Below are positions 8,089-14,960 of a stretch of DNA of 19,841 bases, piece by piece. A program made the position numbers and the translations under genes. Source of the DNA: Desulfofustis sp. (GTDB taxonomy: Bacteria; Desulfobacterota; Desulfobulbia; Desulfobulbales; Desulfocapsaceae); assembly GCA_030145365.1 (NCBI GenBank), contig JAQYVS010000041.1, forward strand, positions 1-19,841, written 5' to 3'. The notes under the pieces were generated by a model. That model was not told the origin of the DNA. It was given only the letters and a program-made list of their open reading frames with translations, and searched no databases. How positions within the stretch are numbered: position 1 is the first letter of the stretch; each line of letters begins with the position of its first letter.

Positions 8089-8592
8089 TTATTGAGCAGT
8101 ATCTTCAGCGGGAACTTCCTTGCTGGGAACTTCCTTACTGGAAACTTCCTTGCTGGGAACTTCCTTACTGGAAACTTCCTTGCTGGGAACTTCCTTAGAA
8201 ACCTTTTCCGGTTTTTCGGATTCTTCAGTTTCATCTTCCGTTTCGAGAGCGACTGCCTGGGCAGCAGCTTCAGTCTGAGCAGCGCTGATTTCCTCTGCGG
8301 AAATTGCGTCGGAAAGTTTCACGGTAAGATACTTGAGAACTGTGTCGTCAATTCGGAATTTTCGTTCAATTTCAGAAACTACGTCGGGAGAGGCGGCAAA
8401 ATCGCAGAGGACATAGTATCCCTGAAGTTCCTTTTTGATAGGATAGGCAAGTTTTCTCATCCCCCATTTATCCAGGTAAATGATAGCCCCTTCATCGTCA
8501 AGGATAAGCTTGTTGGTGTTCTCGACTACTCTAGTGATCTCATCTTCACTCAGGGATGGGCGAAGAATATAGATCTGTTCATACCTTCTCAT
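8089..8592 (-). CDS. rpsF: 30S ribosomal protein S6 with a long repetitive acidic/basic tail
   Basis: A 167-residue S6; the globular ferredoxin-like domain (residues 1-95, MRRYEQIYILRPSLSEDE..., WGMRKLAYPIKK, YYVLCDF) is normal. The C-terminal extension of about 70 residues is unusually long: an Ala/Glu-rich stretch (96-130) followed by six tandem pentapeptides SKEVP or SKEVS (132-161) and PAEDTAQ. S6 tails vary and in E. coli receive glutamates post-translationally, but this tail is generated by a DNA tandem repeat. GAGGAGG precedes the ATG at 8592. It is the first gene of the operon rpsF-rpsR-DUF2232-rplI and is preceded by a promoter and a structured leader. Confidence 0.96.
   Translation of the reverse strand: MRRYEQIYILRPSLSEDEITRVVENTNKLILDDEGAIIYLDKWGMRKLAYPIKKELQGYYVLCDFAASPDVVSEIERKFRIDDTVLKYLTVKLSDAISAEEISAAQTEAAAQAVALETEDETEESEKPEKVSKEVPSKEVSSKEVPSKEVSSKEVPSKEVPAEDTAQ
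8111..8200. repeat. Six tandem 15-bp repeats inside rpsF (30-bp higher-order period)
   Basis: Six copies of a 15-mer of the type ggaacttccttgctg (plus strand) are arranged alternately (gctg/actg ends; ggaac/gaaac starts), so copies two apart are nearly identical. On the coding strand they encode alternating SKEVP and SKEVS. The unit is a multiple of three, so changes in copy number would keep the frame. Confidence 0.95.
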
Positions 8593-8715
8593 AAGTTCCT
8601 CCTCGTGGACTTATTAATACGGGTTTGTCCCGCAATACGGCCCTCGCTATCCAATGCAGAGAGCGAAGAGGTATAGCTGACACGGATTCGTCACTACGAC
8701 GAATCTCTAGTTAAC
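8593..8715 (-). promoter_or_regulatory. Structured rpsF 5' leader, candidate S6:S18 autoregulatory RNA
   Basis: The roughly 120-nt leader between the predicted start of transcription and rpsF can fold into an 8-bp perfect hairpin (8685-8705, 5-nt loop), a 7-bp stem CTTCGCT/AGCGAGG, and a small GCGGG/CCCGT hairpin close to the Shine-Dalgarno, next to CCG trinucleotides. In many bacteria the S6:S18 complex represses its own operon through a leader with a CCG element. The hairpins are seen; assignment to that regulatory class is inference. Confidence 0.45.
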
Positions 8716-8721
8716 ATCTAA

Positions 8722-8750
8722 TATATAATAAAAGGTTGTCACTTGGTCAA
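8722..8750 (-). promoter_or_regulatory. Promoter of the rpsF operon
   Basis: On the minus strand, TTGACC (8750-8745) and TATATA (8727-8722) are separated by 17 bp, a good sigma-70 type promoter. The -35 overlaps the last bases of mazG. Transcription would begin near 8715. Confidence 0.7.
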
Positions 8751-9145
8751 GAATTTTCCTTGGCAGCTTTTTCGGCCTCCTTGATTTTACGCCACTGGTT
8801 TCTTAACGTTTCAGTATCGGATATTGGTTTTCCGCCAAAGACATGAGGATGGCGCCTGATTAATTTTGCATCGACATTTATGATGACATCTTCTAAGGCG
8901 AAATGATCGGACTCGTCATGTATTTCAGCTAACATAATGATGAGATAAAGAAAATCACCGAGTTCTTCACAGAGGTTATCGGGATCATGGTTCTCAATCG
9001 CAATCAATATTTCCTCAAACTCTTCTACGAGATATTTTTTCAGAGAAGCGGTTGTCTGTTTTTTGTCCCAGGGACAACCCGCTTCACCGCGCAACGTTTT
9101 AATTGTTGTGACCAATCTTTCAAAATGAATACGTGTCTGATCCAT
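8747..9145 (-). CDS. mazG: MazG-family nucleoside triphosphate pyrophosphohydrolase, single domain
   Basis: A 132-residue all-alpha NTP pyrophosphatase that hydrolyses (d)NTPs to NMP and pyrophosphate, thought to clear abnormal nucleotides or modulate ppGpp-related stress. The family opening with CPWD (residues 24-27) is clear, followed by the metal-binding EEFEE (41-45) and EELGD (60-64) motifs, and the KLIRRHPHVFG motif near residues 93-103. E. coli MazG has two tandem domains (about 263 residues); this is a one-domain form. A perfect TATAAT on the minus strand (9181-9176) with a weak -35 could drive it, giving a short leader. The Shine-Dalgarno (AAAGGT) is modest. Confidence 0.9.
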   Translation of the reverse strand: MDQTRIHFERLVTTIKTLRGEAGCPWDKKQTTASLKKYLVEEFEEILIAIENHDPDNLCEELGDFLYLIIMLAEIHDESDHFALEDVIINVDAKLIRRHPHVFGGKPISDTETLRNQWRKIKEAEKAAKENS

Positions 9146-9175
9146 ATCTTGTAACCTTTAGCATGAGGTAACTAT

Positions 9176-9181
9176 ATTATA
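9176..9181 (-). promoter_or_regulatory. Possible mazG -10 element
   Basis: TATAAT on the minus strand, about 30 bp before the mazG ATG. No good -35 is found 16-18 bp upstream, so the assignment is tentative. Confidence 0.35.
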
Positions 9182-9250
9182 AAACTAGGAAAACTGGTTA
9201 AGTCCTTCCAATTGCGATCATTTCCTGTTTAAAAAAACAAACTTAAAGGG

Positions 9251-9279
9251 TTGACAATAGGGACCTGACCAACTATGTA
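9251..9279 (+). promoter_or_regulatory. Possible promoter of the AP2-domain gene
   Basis: A perfect TTGACA (9251-9256) is followed 17 bp later by a weak TATGTA (9274-9279). A small CCCC/GGGG hairpin (9301-9315) would lie in the leader. Confidence 0.3.
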
Positions 9280-9380
9280 GTCTATGGCATTTATAAATCA
9301 CCCCGGAATAAGGGGCAAATATAAAAGCATTGGCCATGAAGGTCCAGTGGTAAAGAACATAAGCAAAGAGGTTTTACAAA

Positions 9381-9824
9381 GTGATTGATCAAGAAAAAAA
9401 ACAAAAGCTGTTATTGGAAAAGCATAAAGATATCGCTCGTATCGACCAGGAATCTAAACGGACTCACGGCTGGTACGTGCGGGTTAGATTCAAAGGGAGA
9501 ACCCATTCAAAGTTTTTTTCAGACCGTAAGTGTGGTGGGCGTTACTCCAGCCTGCTGTCAGCCATTTCCTGGCGTGATCAAACGGAAAGAAAGCTTGGTA
9601 AAGCTCGAACCAACAAACATATGGTTACCGTAAGCAACTCAGGGACCGGTGTTGTTGGAGTCAGGCTTAACGATAAGTTGAACCGCTTTGAAGTAAGTTG
9701 GGTTACTCCCCAGGGTAAGCAGGGGAAAACATCCGTTTCTATAAAAAAACATGGAAAAAAATCGGCATTTGAACGTGCCTGCGAAATTCGCAGAAACCGT
9801 GAAGCCGCTCGACTTGAAGTGTAG
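9381..9824 (+). CDS. Small stand-alone protein with two AP2-like DNA-binding units
   Basis: A 147-residue, strongly basic protein. After a Lys-rich N-terminal helix (residues 1-27), residues 29-72 (HGWYVRVRFKGR...F..RK.GG...SLLSAISWRDQ) and 88-138 (SGTGVVGVRLND....FEVSW....GK...SVSIKKHGKKSAFERACEIR) each look like an AP2/ERF fold: three short strands with G-V-x-x-R, Y/F-W-x-V positions, and an amphipathic helix with Ala and acidic/basic residues. In bacteria AP2 units mostly accompany HNH homing nucleases or integrases; neither is present here. The start is GTG at 9381, with AGAGG about ten bases upstream. It sits alone between divergent mazG and rplU. A role as a DNA-binding regulator is inference from the fold; the target is unknown. 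Confidence 0.7.
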   Translation: MIDQEKKQKLLLEKHKDIARIDQESKRTHGWYVRVRFKGRTHSKFFSDRKCGGRYSSLLSAISWRDQTERKLGKARTNKHMVTVSNSGTGVVGVRLNDKLNRFEVSWVTPQGKQGKTSVSIKKHGKKSAFERACEIRRNREAARLEV

Positions 9825-9842
9825 CATCGTCTAGCAACAGAC

Positions 9843-9871
9843 CGATACCGGTTGCTTGAAAACCGGTATCG
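9843..9871. repeat. Perfect 11-bp inverted repeat after the AP2 gene
   Basis: CGATACCGGTT and AACCGGTATCG flank a 7-nt loop, 18 bp after the AP2-gene stop. No T-run follows on either strand, so it may be a Rho-dependent end or a protein-binding palindrome and not a classical terminator. Confidence 0.75.
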
Positions 9872-9958
9872 CTCCGCCATAGATAATATGGTTTCCTGTC
9901 CTGTTTTCTCCGATATTTGTCCGATCAACATACTAACATCAAATTTTATCCGAATTGC

Positions 9959-9988
9959 TTGACATAATATTTGAATTGATGGTATATT
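9959..9988 (+). promoter_or_regulatory. Promoter of rplU-rpmA
   Basis: A perfect TTGACA (9959-9964), an 18-bp spacer and TATATT (9983-9988) in AT-rich sequence give a good sigma-70 promoter. It leaves a leader of about 55 nt before rplU. Confidence 0.75.
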
Positions 9989-10051
9989 TTTATGTTATTG
10001 TTTAAGTTTTGTTGAACCAGCGAGAATTTAATTTATCAGAGGTTTTATATA

Positions 10052-10363
10052 ATGTATGCGATCGTAAAAACAGGCGGAAAACAATATCAGGTATCCGCTG
10101 GTGATCAATTGATGGTGGAGAAGTTGGAAGGCAATATCGGTGACAGTGTTGAACTAGACCACGTCTTACTTGTTGCTGGCGATGGTTCAGTGACGGTGGG
10201 TAAACCGGTGGTTGATGGGGCAAAGGTTGTTGCTACTATTACCGAGCAGTCCAAGCACCGAAAAGTTAGGATTTTCAAAAGAAAGAGAAGAAAAGGTTAT
10301 CGTCTTTCGAAAGGGCATCGTCAGGCTTATACCGCTTTGAAAATTTCAGATATAAGCATCTAG
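10052..10363 (+). CDS. rplU: 50S ribosomal protein L21
   Basis: A 103-residue L21, which binds 23S rRNA domain I next to L20. It opens with the family motif MYAIVKTGGKQYQVSAGD and ends with the L21 signature KVRIFKRKRRKGYRLSKGHRQAYT. The length is standard. AGAGG precedes the ATG by nine bases. It is the first gene of the rplU-rpmA unit. Confidence 0.98.
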   Translation: MYAIVKTGGKQYQVSAGDQLMVEKLEGNIGDSVELDHVLLVAGDGSVTVGKPVVDGAKVVATITEQSKHRKVRIFKRKRRKGYRLSKGHRQAYTALKISDISI

Positions 10364-10410
10364 ATTTTATGGGATCCATGTTGATCCTTATCATATTCAA
10401 GGAGTAAAAA

Positions 10411-10668
10411 ATGGCTCATAAAAAGGCAGGTGGTAGCTCCAGGAACGGACGCGACTCCCAGGGACAGAGAAGAGGGATCAAGAAATTCGGCGGTGAAAAC
10501 GTTACGGCCGGTAGCATAATTGTAAGACAGCTTGGAACAAGGATTCATCCCGGTACCAACGTTGGCTGTGGCAGGGATTACACATTGTTTGCCAAAGTGG
10601 ACGGTGTTATTACATTTGAAGAGTTCGGCAAGAACAAGAAACGGGTAAGTGTGTATCCGGCAGTCTAA
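10411..10668 (+). CDS. rpmA: 50S ribosomal protein L27
   Basis: An 85-residue L27, whose N-terminus reaches the peptidyl transferase centre. It starts with the classical MAHKKAGGSSRNGRDS, with no cleavable N-terminal extension of the Firmicutes type, and carries the GGENVTAGSIIVRQ.GT..HPG.NV signature. AAGGAG lies just before the ATG. It is 47 bp downstream of rplU and is followed by a strong terminator. Confidence 0.98.
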   Translation: MAHKKAGGSSRNGRDSQGQRRGIKKFGGENVTAGSIIVRQLGTRIHPGTNVGCGRDYTLFAKVDGVITFEEFGKNKKRVSVYPAV

Positions 10669-10711
10669 ATGAAATGAATAGAGACTGTAATCTTGCAGTT
10701 TCGTGAAATGG

Positions 10712-10748
10712 AAACGGTCATCACTGCATGTGATGACCGTTTTTTTTT
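10712..10748 (+). terminator. Strong Rho-independent terminator between rpmA and obg
   Basis: A perfect stem of at least 11 bp (ACGGTCATCAC and its complement, extended by A/T pairs) with loop TGCAT runs directly into nine T. It ends only about 25 bp before the obg ATG. An upstream TGCAGT (10694-10699) is complementary to ACTGCA at 10723-10728 in the top of the hairpin. Confidence 0.93.
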
Positions 10749-10772
10749 GCAGCAATAGCGTTTGAGGTTGAG

Positions 10773-11819
10773 ATGTCTTTTATCGACAAATCAAAATTTT
10801 ATGTCAAAGCCGGCGACGGTGGAAACGGTTGTGTCAGTTTCCGAAGAGAAAAGTATGTTCCCAAGGGCGGTCCTAATGGTGGTGACGGAGGGCGCGGGGG
10901 GAACGTGATTATCCGATCAACTAGACGCCTGCAGTCTTTAATCGATTTCAGATACCGTTCACATTTCAAAGCAGGGAGAGGCGGTCACGGTCAGGGAAAG
11001 GACATGCATGGGGCCAAAGGGGCAGATCTCGTCGTTGAAGTACCGACTGGCTCTATAGTAAAAGATAGCGAAAGTCATCGGGTACTCGTTGACCTAACTG
11101 AAGAAGGACAGGAGTTCATTGTGGCTCATTGCGGTAAAGGGGGTCTCGGTAACGCTCATTTTGCCTCCGGGGCGAATCGAGCCCCCCGAATTGCCACCAA
11201 AGGAAAAGAAGGAGAAGAGCGCTGGCTGATAATCGAACTGAAATTACTTGCAGATGTCGGCCTTGTGGGATTACCGAATGCAGGTAAATCCAGTCTTCTT
11301 GCACAACTTTCAGCAGCCAACCCGAAAATAGGTGACTACCCGTTTACCACCCTTGAACCCCAGCTCGGCGTGCTCAAAGAAAAATTCTCTAGACCCTATA
11401 TTATTGCAGATATTCCAGGACTCATTAAAGATGCTCATAAAGGAACCGGTCTCGGCCATTCTTTTTTAAAACATATAGAGCGGACATCGATTATCATTCA
11501 TGTGATTGATATATCGGAAGATAATCATAAAGATAATTTCCATATACTTGAAAATGAATTAAAAAAGTATAAAGAGAGTTTAAGTGACAGGGTTCAATTT
11601 GTCGTACTTAATAAGATTGATCTGGTCGATCCTGAAATGGTTGGGGAGATAGCACAAGAATATCTTCAGACAGGAATTGCCACTGTCTGTGTCTCGGCTA
11701 CCGTTGGACTGGGAATCGCTGAACTGCGGGTAACATTGGTTGAAAAAATGGAAGAGCTGGAAGAGCAGATTGCACAAACGAACCCGGATAGAGACGGGAT
11801 AATCTCGGATAATGAATGA
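10773..11819 (+). CDS. obgE: Obg/CgtA GTPase
   Basis: A 348-residue essential GTPase acting in late 50S subunit assembly and stress response. The glycine-rich OBG fold covers residues 1-158 (FVKAGDGGNGCVSFRREK type motifs). The G domain has G1 GLPNAGKSS (166-174), G2 with FTT (191-193), G3 DIPG (213-216), G4 NKID (280-283) and G5 SAT (308-310). The C-terminal domain is short and acidic. ATG 10773 follows GAGG. The 3' end overlaps proB by 8 bp, so obg-proB are translated from one mRNA. The terminator just upstream implies read-through or an unseen promoter. Confidence 0.97.
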   Translation: MSFIDKSKFYVKAGDGGNGCVSFRREKYVPKGGPNGGDGGRGGNVIIRSTRRLQSLIDFRYRSHFKAGRGGHGQGKDMHGAKGADLVVEVPTGSIVKDSESHRVLVDLTEEGQEFIVAHCGKGGLGNAHFASGANRAPRIATKGKEGEERWLIIELKLLADVGLVGLPNAGKSSLLAQLSAANPKIGDYPFTTLEPQLGVLKEKFSRPYIIADIPGLIKDAHKGTGLGHSFLKHIERTSIIIHVIDISEDNHKDNFHILENELKKYKESLSDRVQFVVLNKIDLVDPEMVGEIAQEYLQTGIATVCVSATVGLGIAELRVTLVEKMEELEEQIAQTNPDRDGIISDNE

Positions 11820-12969
11820 GATAACACGCCAGGAAGGATTATACCTGCGGCAGACCTTATTTGATAAGTCCAGAAGAATTGTTGTAAAAGTCGGGAGCGC
11901 CGTGCTGGCCGATAGGCAAGGACTTGCTTTGGACGTTATTAAAAATATAGGAAAAGAAATATCGTTTCTTCACGACAGCGGTCGTGAGGTTATCGTTGTC
12001 AGCTCCGGCGCGGTAGCGGCGGGCAAGACCCGAGTCCAGTTTGCAAACAGCAGCGGGGATCTGGGAATCAAAGAAAAGCAGGCGCTTGCTGCAATCGGTC
12101 AGTCGACTCTGATGCAGATCTATGACCAGGTTTTTAGTTCGTTTGACCAGACAATCGCTCAGATTCTTTTGACCCATCAAGATCTTGCCAAACGCCAACG
12201 CTACCTCAATGTCAGAAACACCTTGTTTACGCTGTTTAAATTTGGGGTTATTCCTATTATCAATGAGAACGACACGGTTTCTGTTGAAGAGTTACGTCTC
12301 GGAGACAACGACATGCTTGGCGCCCATATCTGTAATCTCGTGGAAGCAGATATGTTTATCTGTCTGACCGATGTTGTCGGTATGTATACGGGAAACCCAA
12401 TTACAGATCCCGATGCTAAACCCATTTACACGGTGGATGAAATAACACCTGAAATAGAAGCTATGGCTGTAAACGTCAAGAGTTCACTGGGTACTGGAGG
12501 GATGCAGTCGAAGCTGAAAGCCGCTAAAATGGTTTCATCCGGTGGAGGAAGTTCGTTCATCGGACCGGGACGCGAACCGGAAATACTCCGGAAACTGTTC
12601 AGCGGTGAGATGATTGGCACGTTCTTTCTGCCCCACAAAGAGCGAATAAGTGGCAGGAAACGCTGGATCGCTTCTGTTTTAAAGCCCAAAGGCAGTCTGA
12701 TACTCGATGAAGGTGCCTGCAACGCCTTGGTTATCAAGAAAAAAAGCTTGTTGCCCTCCGGTATTGAACAGGTTGAAGGAAGTTTTGGAGTCGGAGATGC
12801 GGTGCATTGTCGCAATCGTCAGGGGCGCTTGATTGCCGTTGGTTTGATAAATTACAGCTCCTCTGATATAAACAAAATTCGGGGATATCATTCACGGGAA
12901 ATTGAAAATATTCTGGGTTATCGCGACAGTGATGAAGTTGTACATAGAGACAATCTCGTACTTCTGTAA
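11812..12969 (+). CDS. proB: Glutamate 5-kinase (with C-terminal PUA domain)
   Basis: A 385-residue enzyme for the first step of proline synthesis: glutamate + ATP to gamma-glutamyl phosphate. The amino acid kinase domain (residues 21-280) shows IVVKVGSAVL (23-32), VVSSGAVAAG (62-71), the substrate loop NENDTVS (151-157), GDNDMLGA (164-171) and GTGGMQSKLKAA (227-238). A PUA domain follows (about 293-370). The N-terminal 20 residues extend past the usual kinase start; ATG 11812 lies inside the end of obg and a later start cannot be excluded. The family is normally feedback inhibited by proline. Confidence 0.97.
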   Translation: MNEITRQEGLYLRQTLFDKSRRIVVKVGSAVLADRQGLALDVIKNIGKEISFLHDSGREVIVVSSGAVAAGKTRVQFANSSGDLGIKEKQALAAIGQSTLMQIYDQVFSSFDQTIAQILLTHQDLAKRQRYLNVRNTLFTLFKFGVIPIINENDTVSVEELRLGDNDMLGAHICNLVEADMFICLTDVVGMYTGNPITDPDAKPIYTVDEITPEIEAMAVNVKSSLGTGGMQSKLKAAKMVSSGGGSSFIGPGREPEILRKLFSGEMIGTFFLPHKERISGRKRWIASVLKPKGSLILDEGACNALVIKKKSLLPSGIEQVEGSFGVGDAVHCRNRQGRLIAVGLINYSSSDINKIRGYHSREIENILGYRDSDEVVHRDNLVLL

Positions 12970-13003
12970 AAGTTAAGGTACCTAATAGGGAGGTGTCGGG
13001 AAA

Positions 13004-14260
13004 ATGACGATTGAAAAGACCATACAATTGATGGCTGAAAAGACCAAAACGGCTTCGCAGGATTTGGCAACATTATCCACGGCGATTAAAAATAATGTGC
13101 TCAGAGACGTTGCAGAATTGCTGCACGCTCAGAAGAAACAAATTCAGGCAGAGAACGCTAAAGATCTGACAGCTGGGCAAAAACAGGGGCTCTCGGAGCC
13201 TATGCTTGATCGCCTTAAGCTGTCAGACAAAGTTGTTGACAGTATGATTTCGGGTCTTGAAGATGTGATCAACCTTCCTGATCCAGTGGGCCGCATTTCC
13301 GACATGTCCAAGAGACCAAGCGGTATATCCGTAGGCAGAATGCGGGTACCTCTTGGCGTTGTAGCAATGATTTACGAATCGAGGCCCAATGTAACCATCG
13401 ATGCTGCTGCACTTTGCTTAAAAGCTGGAAATGGTGTCATCCTCAGAGGTGGTTCTGAAGCGATTCATTCAAATATCATTCTGGCCGGGATACTTCAGCA
13501 GGCCTTACAGAAAAACAATATTAATCCTGACGGTGTACAGGTCATTGATACTACCGATCGTGAGGCAATACAGTTTCTGCTGCAACAGGAAGAATCAATT
13601 GATCTGATTATCCCCAGGGGTGGCGAAGGATTAATCCGCTTTGTTTCTGAAAATTCAAGAATTCCGGTACTGAAACACTATAAAGGTGTTTGTCATATTT
13701 ATGTGGATTCTGATGCTGATTTAAGTAAAGCCACACCAATAATAATAAACAGCAAAGTGCAACGGCCCGGTGTTTGCAATGCCTTGGAGGGATTACTTAT
13801 TCATCGTCATGTGGCTCCTGACTACCTGCCCCGTATTGGAGCTGAATTTGAAAAGGCCGGGGTAGTCATGGTCGGTTGTAATGAAACGGTTGCTTTGTGC
13901 CCGAAAGCTGAGGTGGCAACTGTTGATGATTGGGGCACGGAATGGCTTGCTTTAAAATTGTGTGTGAAGGTGGTAGGTTCGGTGGAAGAGGCAAAACACT
14001 ATATAAGCAGATACGGCTCGCGACATACAGAATCAATCATTACTGAAAACTACAGTACTGGCCAGGATTTTCTTGCAAGTGTAGATGCTTCTGCCGTGAT
14101 GATTAACGCGTCCACAAGGTTCAATGATGGTGGCCAGCTAGGCCTGGGAACTGAAATCGGCATCAGTACAACCAAATTACATTCCTACGGTCCCATGGGG
14201 TTGGAGGAACTGACCACCCGAAAATTTATTGTTTACGGTAGCGGTCAGGTAAGAGACTAA
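13004..14260 (+). CDS. proA: Gamma-glutamyl phosphate reductase
   Basis: A 418-residue NADPH-dependent reductase of the aldehyde dehydrogenase superfamily that makes glutamate-5-semialdehyde, the second step of proline synthesis. It shows the GVVAMIYESRPNVT motif (about 122-135), a cofactor-binding GNGVILRGGSEA segment, and the catalytic Cys258 in QRPGVCNALE. The length is typical (about 415-420). AGGGAGGTG lies eight bases before ATG. It follows proB by 34 bp, and its TAA overlaps the nadD ATG by one base. Confidence 0.98.
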   Translation: MTIEKTIQLMAEKTKTASQDLATLSTAIKNNVLRDVAELLHAQKKQIQAENAKDLTAGQKQGLSEPMLDRLKLSDKVVDSMISGLEDVINLPDPVGRISDMSKRPSGISVGRMRVPLGVVAMIYESRPNVTIDAAALCLKAGNGVILRGGSEAIHSNIILAGILQQALQKNNINPDGVQVIDTTDREAIQFLLQQEESIDLIIPRGGEGLIRFVSENSRIPVLKHYKGVCHIYVDSDADLSKATPIIINSKVQRPGVCNALEGLLIHRHVAPDYLPRIGAEFEKAGVVMVGCNETVALCPKAEVATVDDWGTEWLALKLCVKVVGSVEEAKHYISRYGSRHTESIITENYSTGQDFLASVDASAVMINASTRFNDGGQLGLGTEIGISTTKLHSYGPMGLEELTTRKFIVYGSGQVRD

Positions 14261-14907
14261 TGGTAGGTATTGGGTTACTTGGGGGAACCTTCGATCCTGT
14301 TCATAACGGTCACTTGCAGCTTGGTGAAGCTGCCATGCGAAATTTTGGTCTCGACAAAATACTGTTTATCCCGGCAGCACATCCCCCTCATAAAAAAGAA
14401 AAAATAGTTTGTGAAATTTCTCATCGGTTGCAGATGCTTCAACTGGGGGTGGCCGGTAATGACTTTTTTGAGATATCGGAAATAGAGATTTCCCGAAGTG
14501 CTCCATCCTATACCATAGAAACGATACACGGGTTGCAGCAGCAGGCAGAAGCCGACACCCGTTTTTATTTTATTATCGGATACGATGCGATATTGGAAAT
14601 CGAGACTTGGTATTGTTGGCAGGAGTTATTGATTTCCACAAATTTCATTGTTGCTGTAAGACCCGGTTTCTCACTCGAGAAAGTTGTGAGGCTGCTTGAT
14701 AGAAATGGATTTATTCTCCAGGCTCAAACTCGGAATAAGTGGGTTCACCGGCAGCATAATAATGAAATATGGTTCCTCACGGATCAAATTGTTGATATTT
14801 CTTCTACCGATGTCAGACAGAGAATTGAAGAGAATAGGGATTGGCGTCATATGGTGCCGGCAGCGGTGAGTTCCTATATTGTTGAAAAAACTCTTTATGT
14901 AAACTAA
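14260..14907 (+). CDS. nadD: Nicotinate-nucleotide adenylyltransferase
   Basis: A 215-residue enzyme that adenylates nicotinate mononucleotide in NAD synthesis. The nucleotidyltransferase signature GGTFDPVHNGH (residues 8-18, with HxGH as HNGH at 15-18) and the C-terminal ISSTDVRQRI (180-189) are both present. The start overlaps the proA stop (TAATG), indicating translational coupling. In many bacteria rsfS follows nadD; here the next gene is a CheB-like regulator. Confidence 0.96.
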   Translation: MVGIGLLGGTFDPVHNGHLQLGEAAMRNFGLDKILFIPAAHPPHKKEKIVCEISHRLQMLQLGVAGNDFFEISEIEISRSAPSYTIETIHGLQQQAEADTRFYFIIGYDAILEIETWYCWQELLISTNFIVAVRPGFSLEKVVRLLDRNGFILQAQTRNKWVHRQHNNEIWFLTDQIVDISSTDVRQRIEENRDWRHMVPAAVSSYIVEKTLYVN

Positions 14908-14960
14908 ATAGCATGGGGAGAATAGGGTTCCAATCTGCGGTTATTTTACTCTAAGGTTTC

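Noticed and set aside
8040..8234. An N-terminal extension of S18 with KFPARKFPV repeats
   Set aside because: It is an out-of-frame reading of the rpsF repeat DNA; S18 starts at the ATG at 8039 after AAGGAG.
8092..8676. A plus-strand open frame with GNFLA/GNFLT repeats that resembles a pentapeptide-repeat protein
   Set aside because: It is the antisense reading of the S6 tail repeats and rpsF; the repeats arise from the 15-bp array and there is no ribosome binding site or conserved core.
9843..9871. A tRNA-Ser(UGA)-like anticodon arm, from TTGAAA flanked by a GC-rich stem
   Set aside because: The loop register is wrong for an anticodon loop and there is no T-arm GGTTCGAATCC or acceptor stem around it.
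10360..10755. A 131-codon minus-strand open frame across rpmA
   Set aside because: It is antisense to L27 and crosses the terminator; it is a shadow of a real gene.
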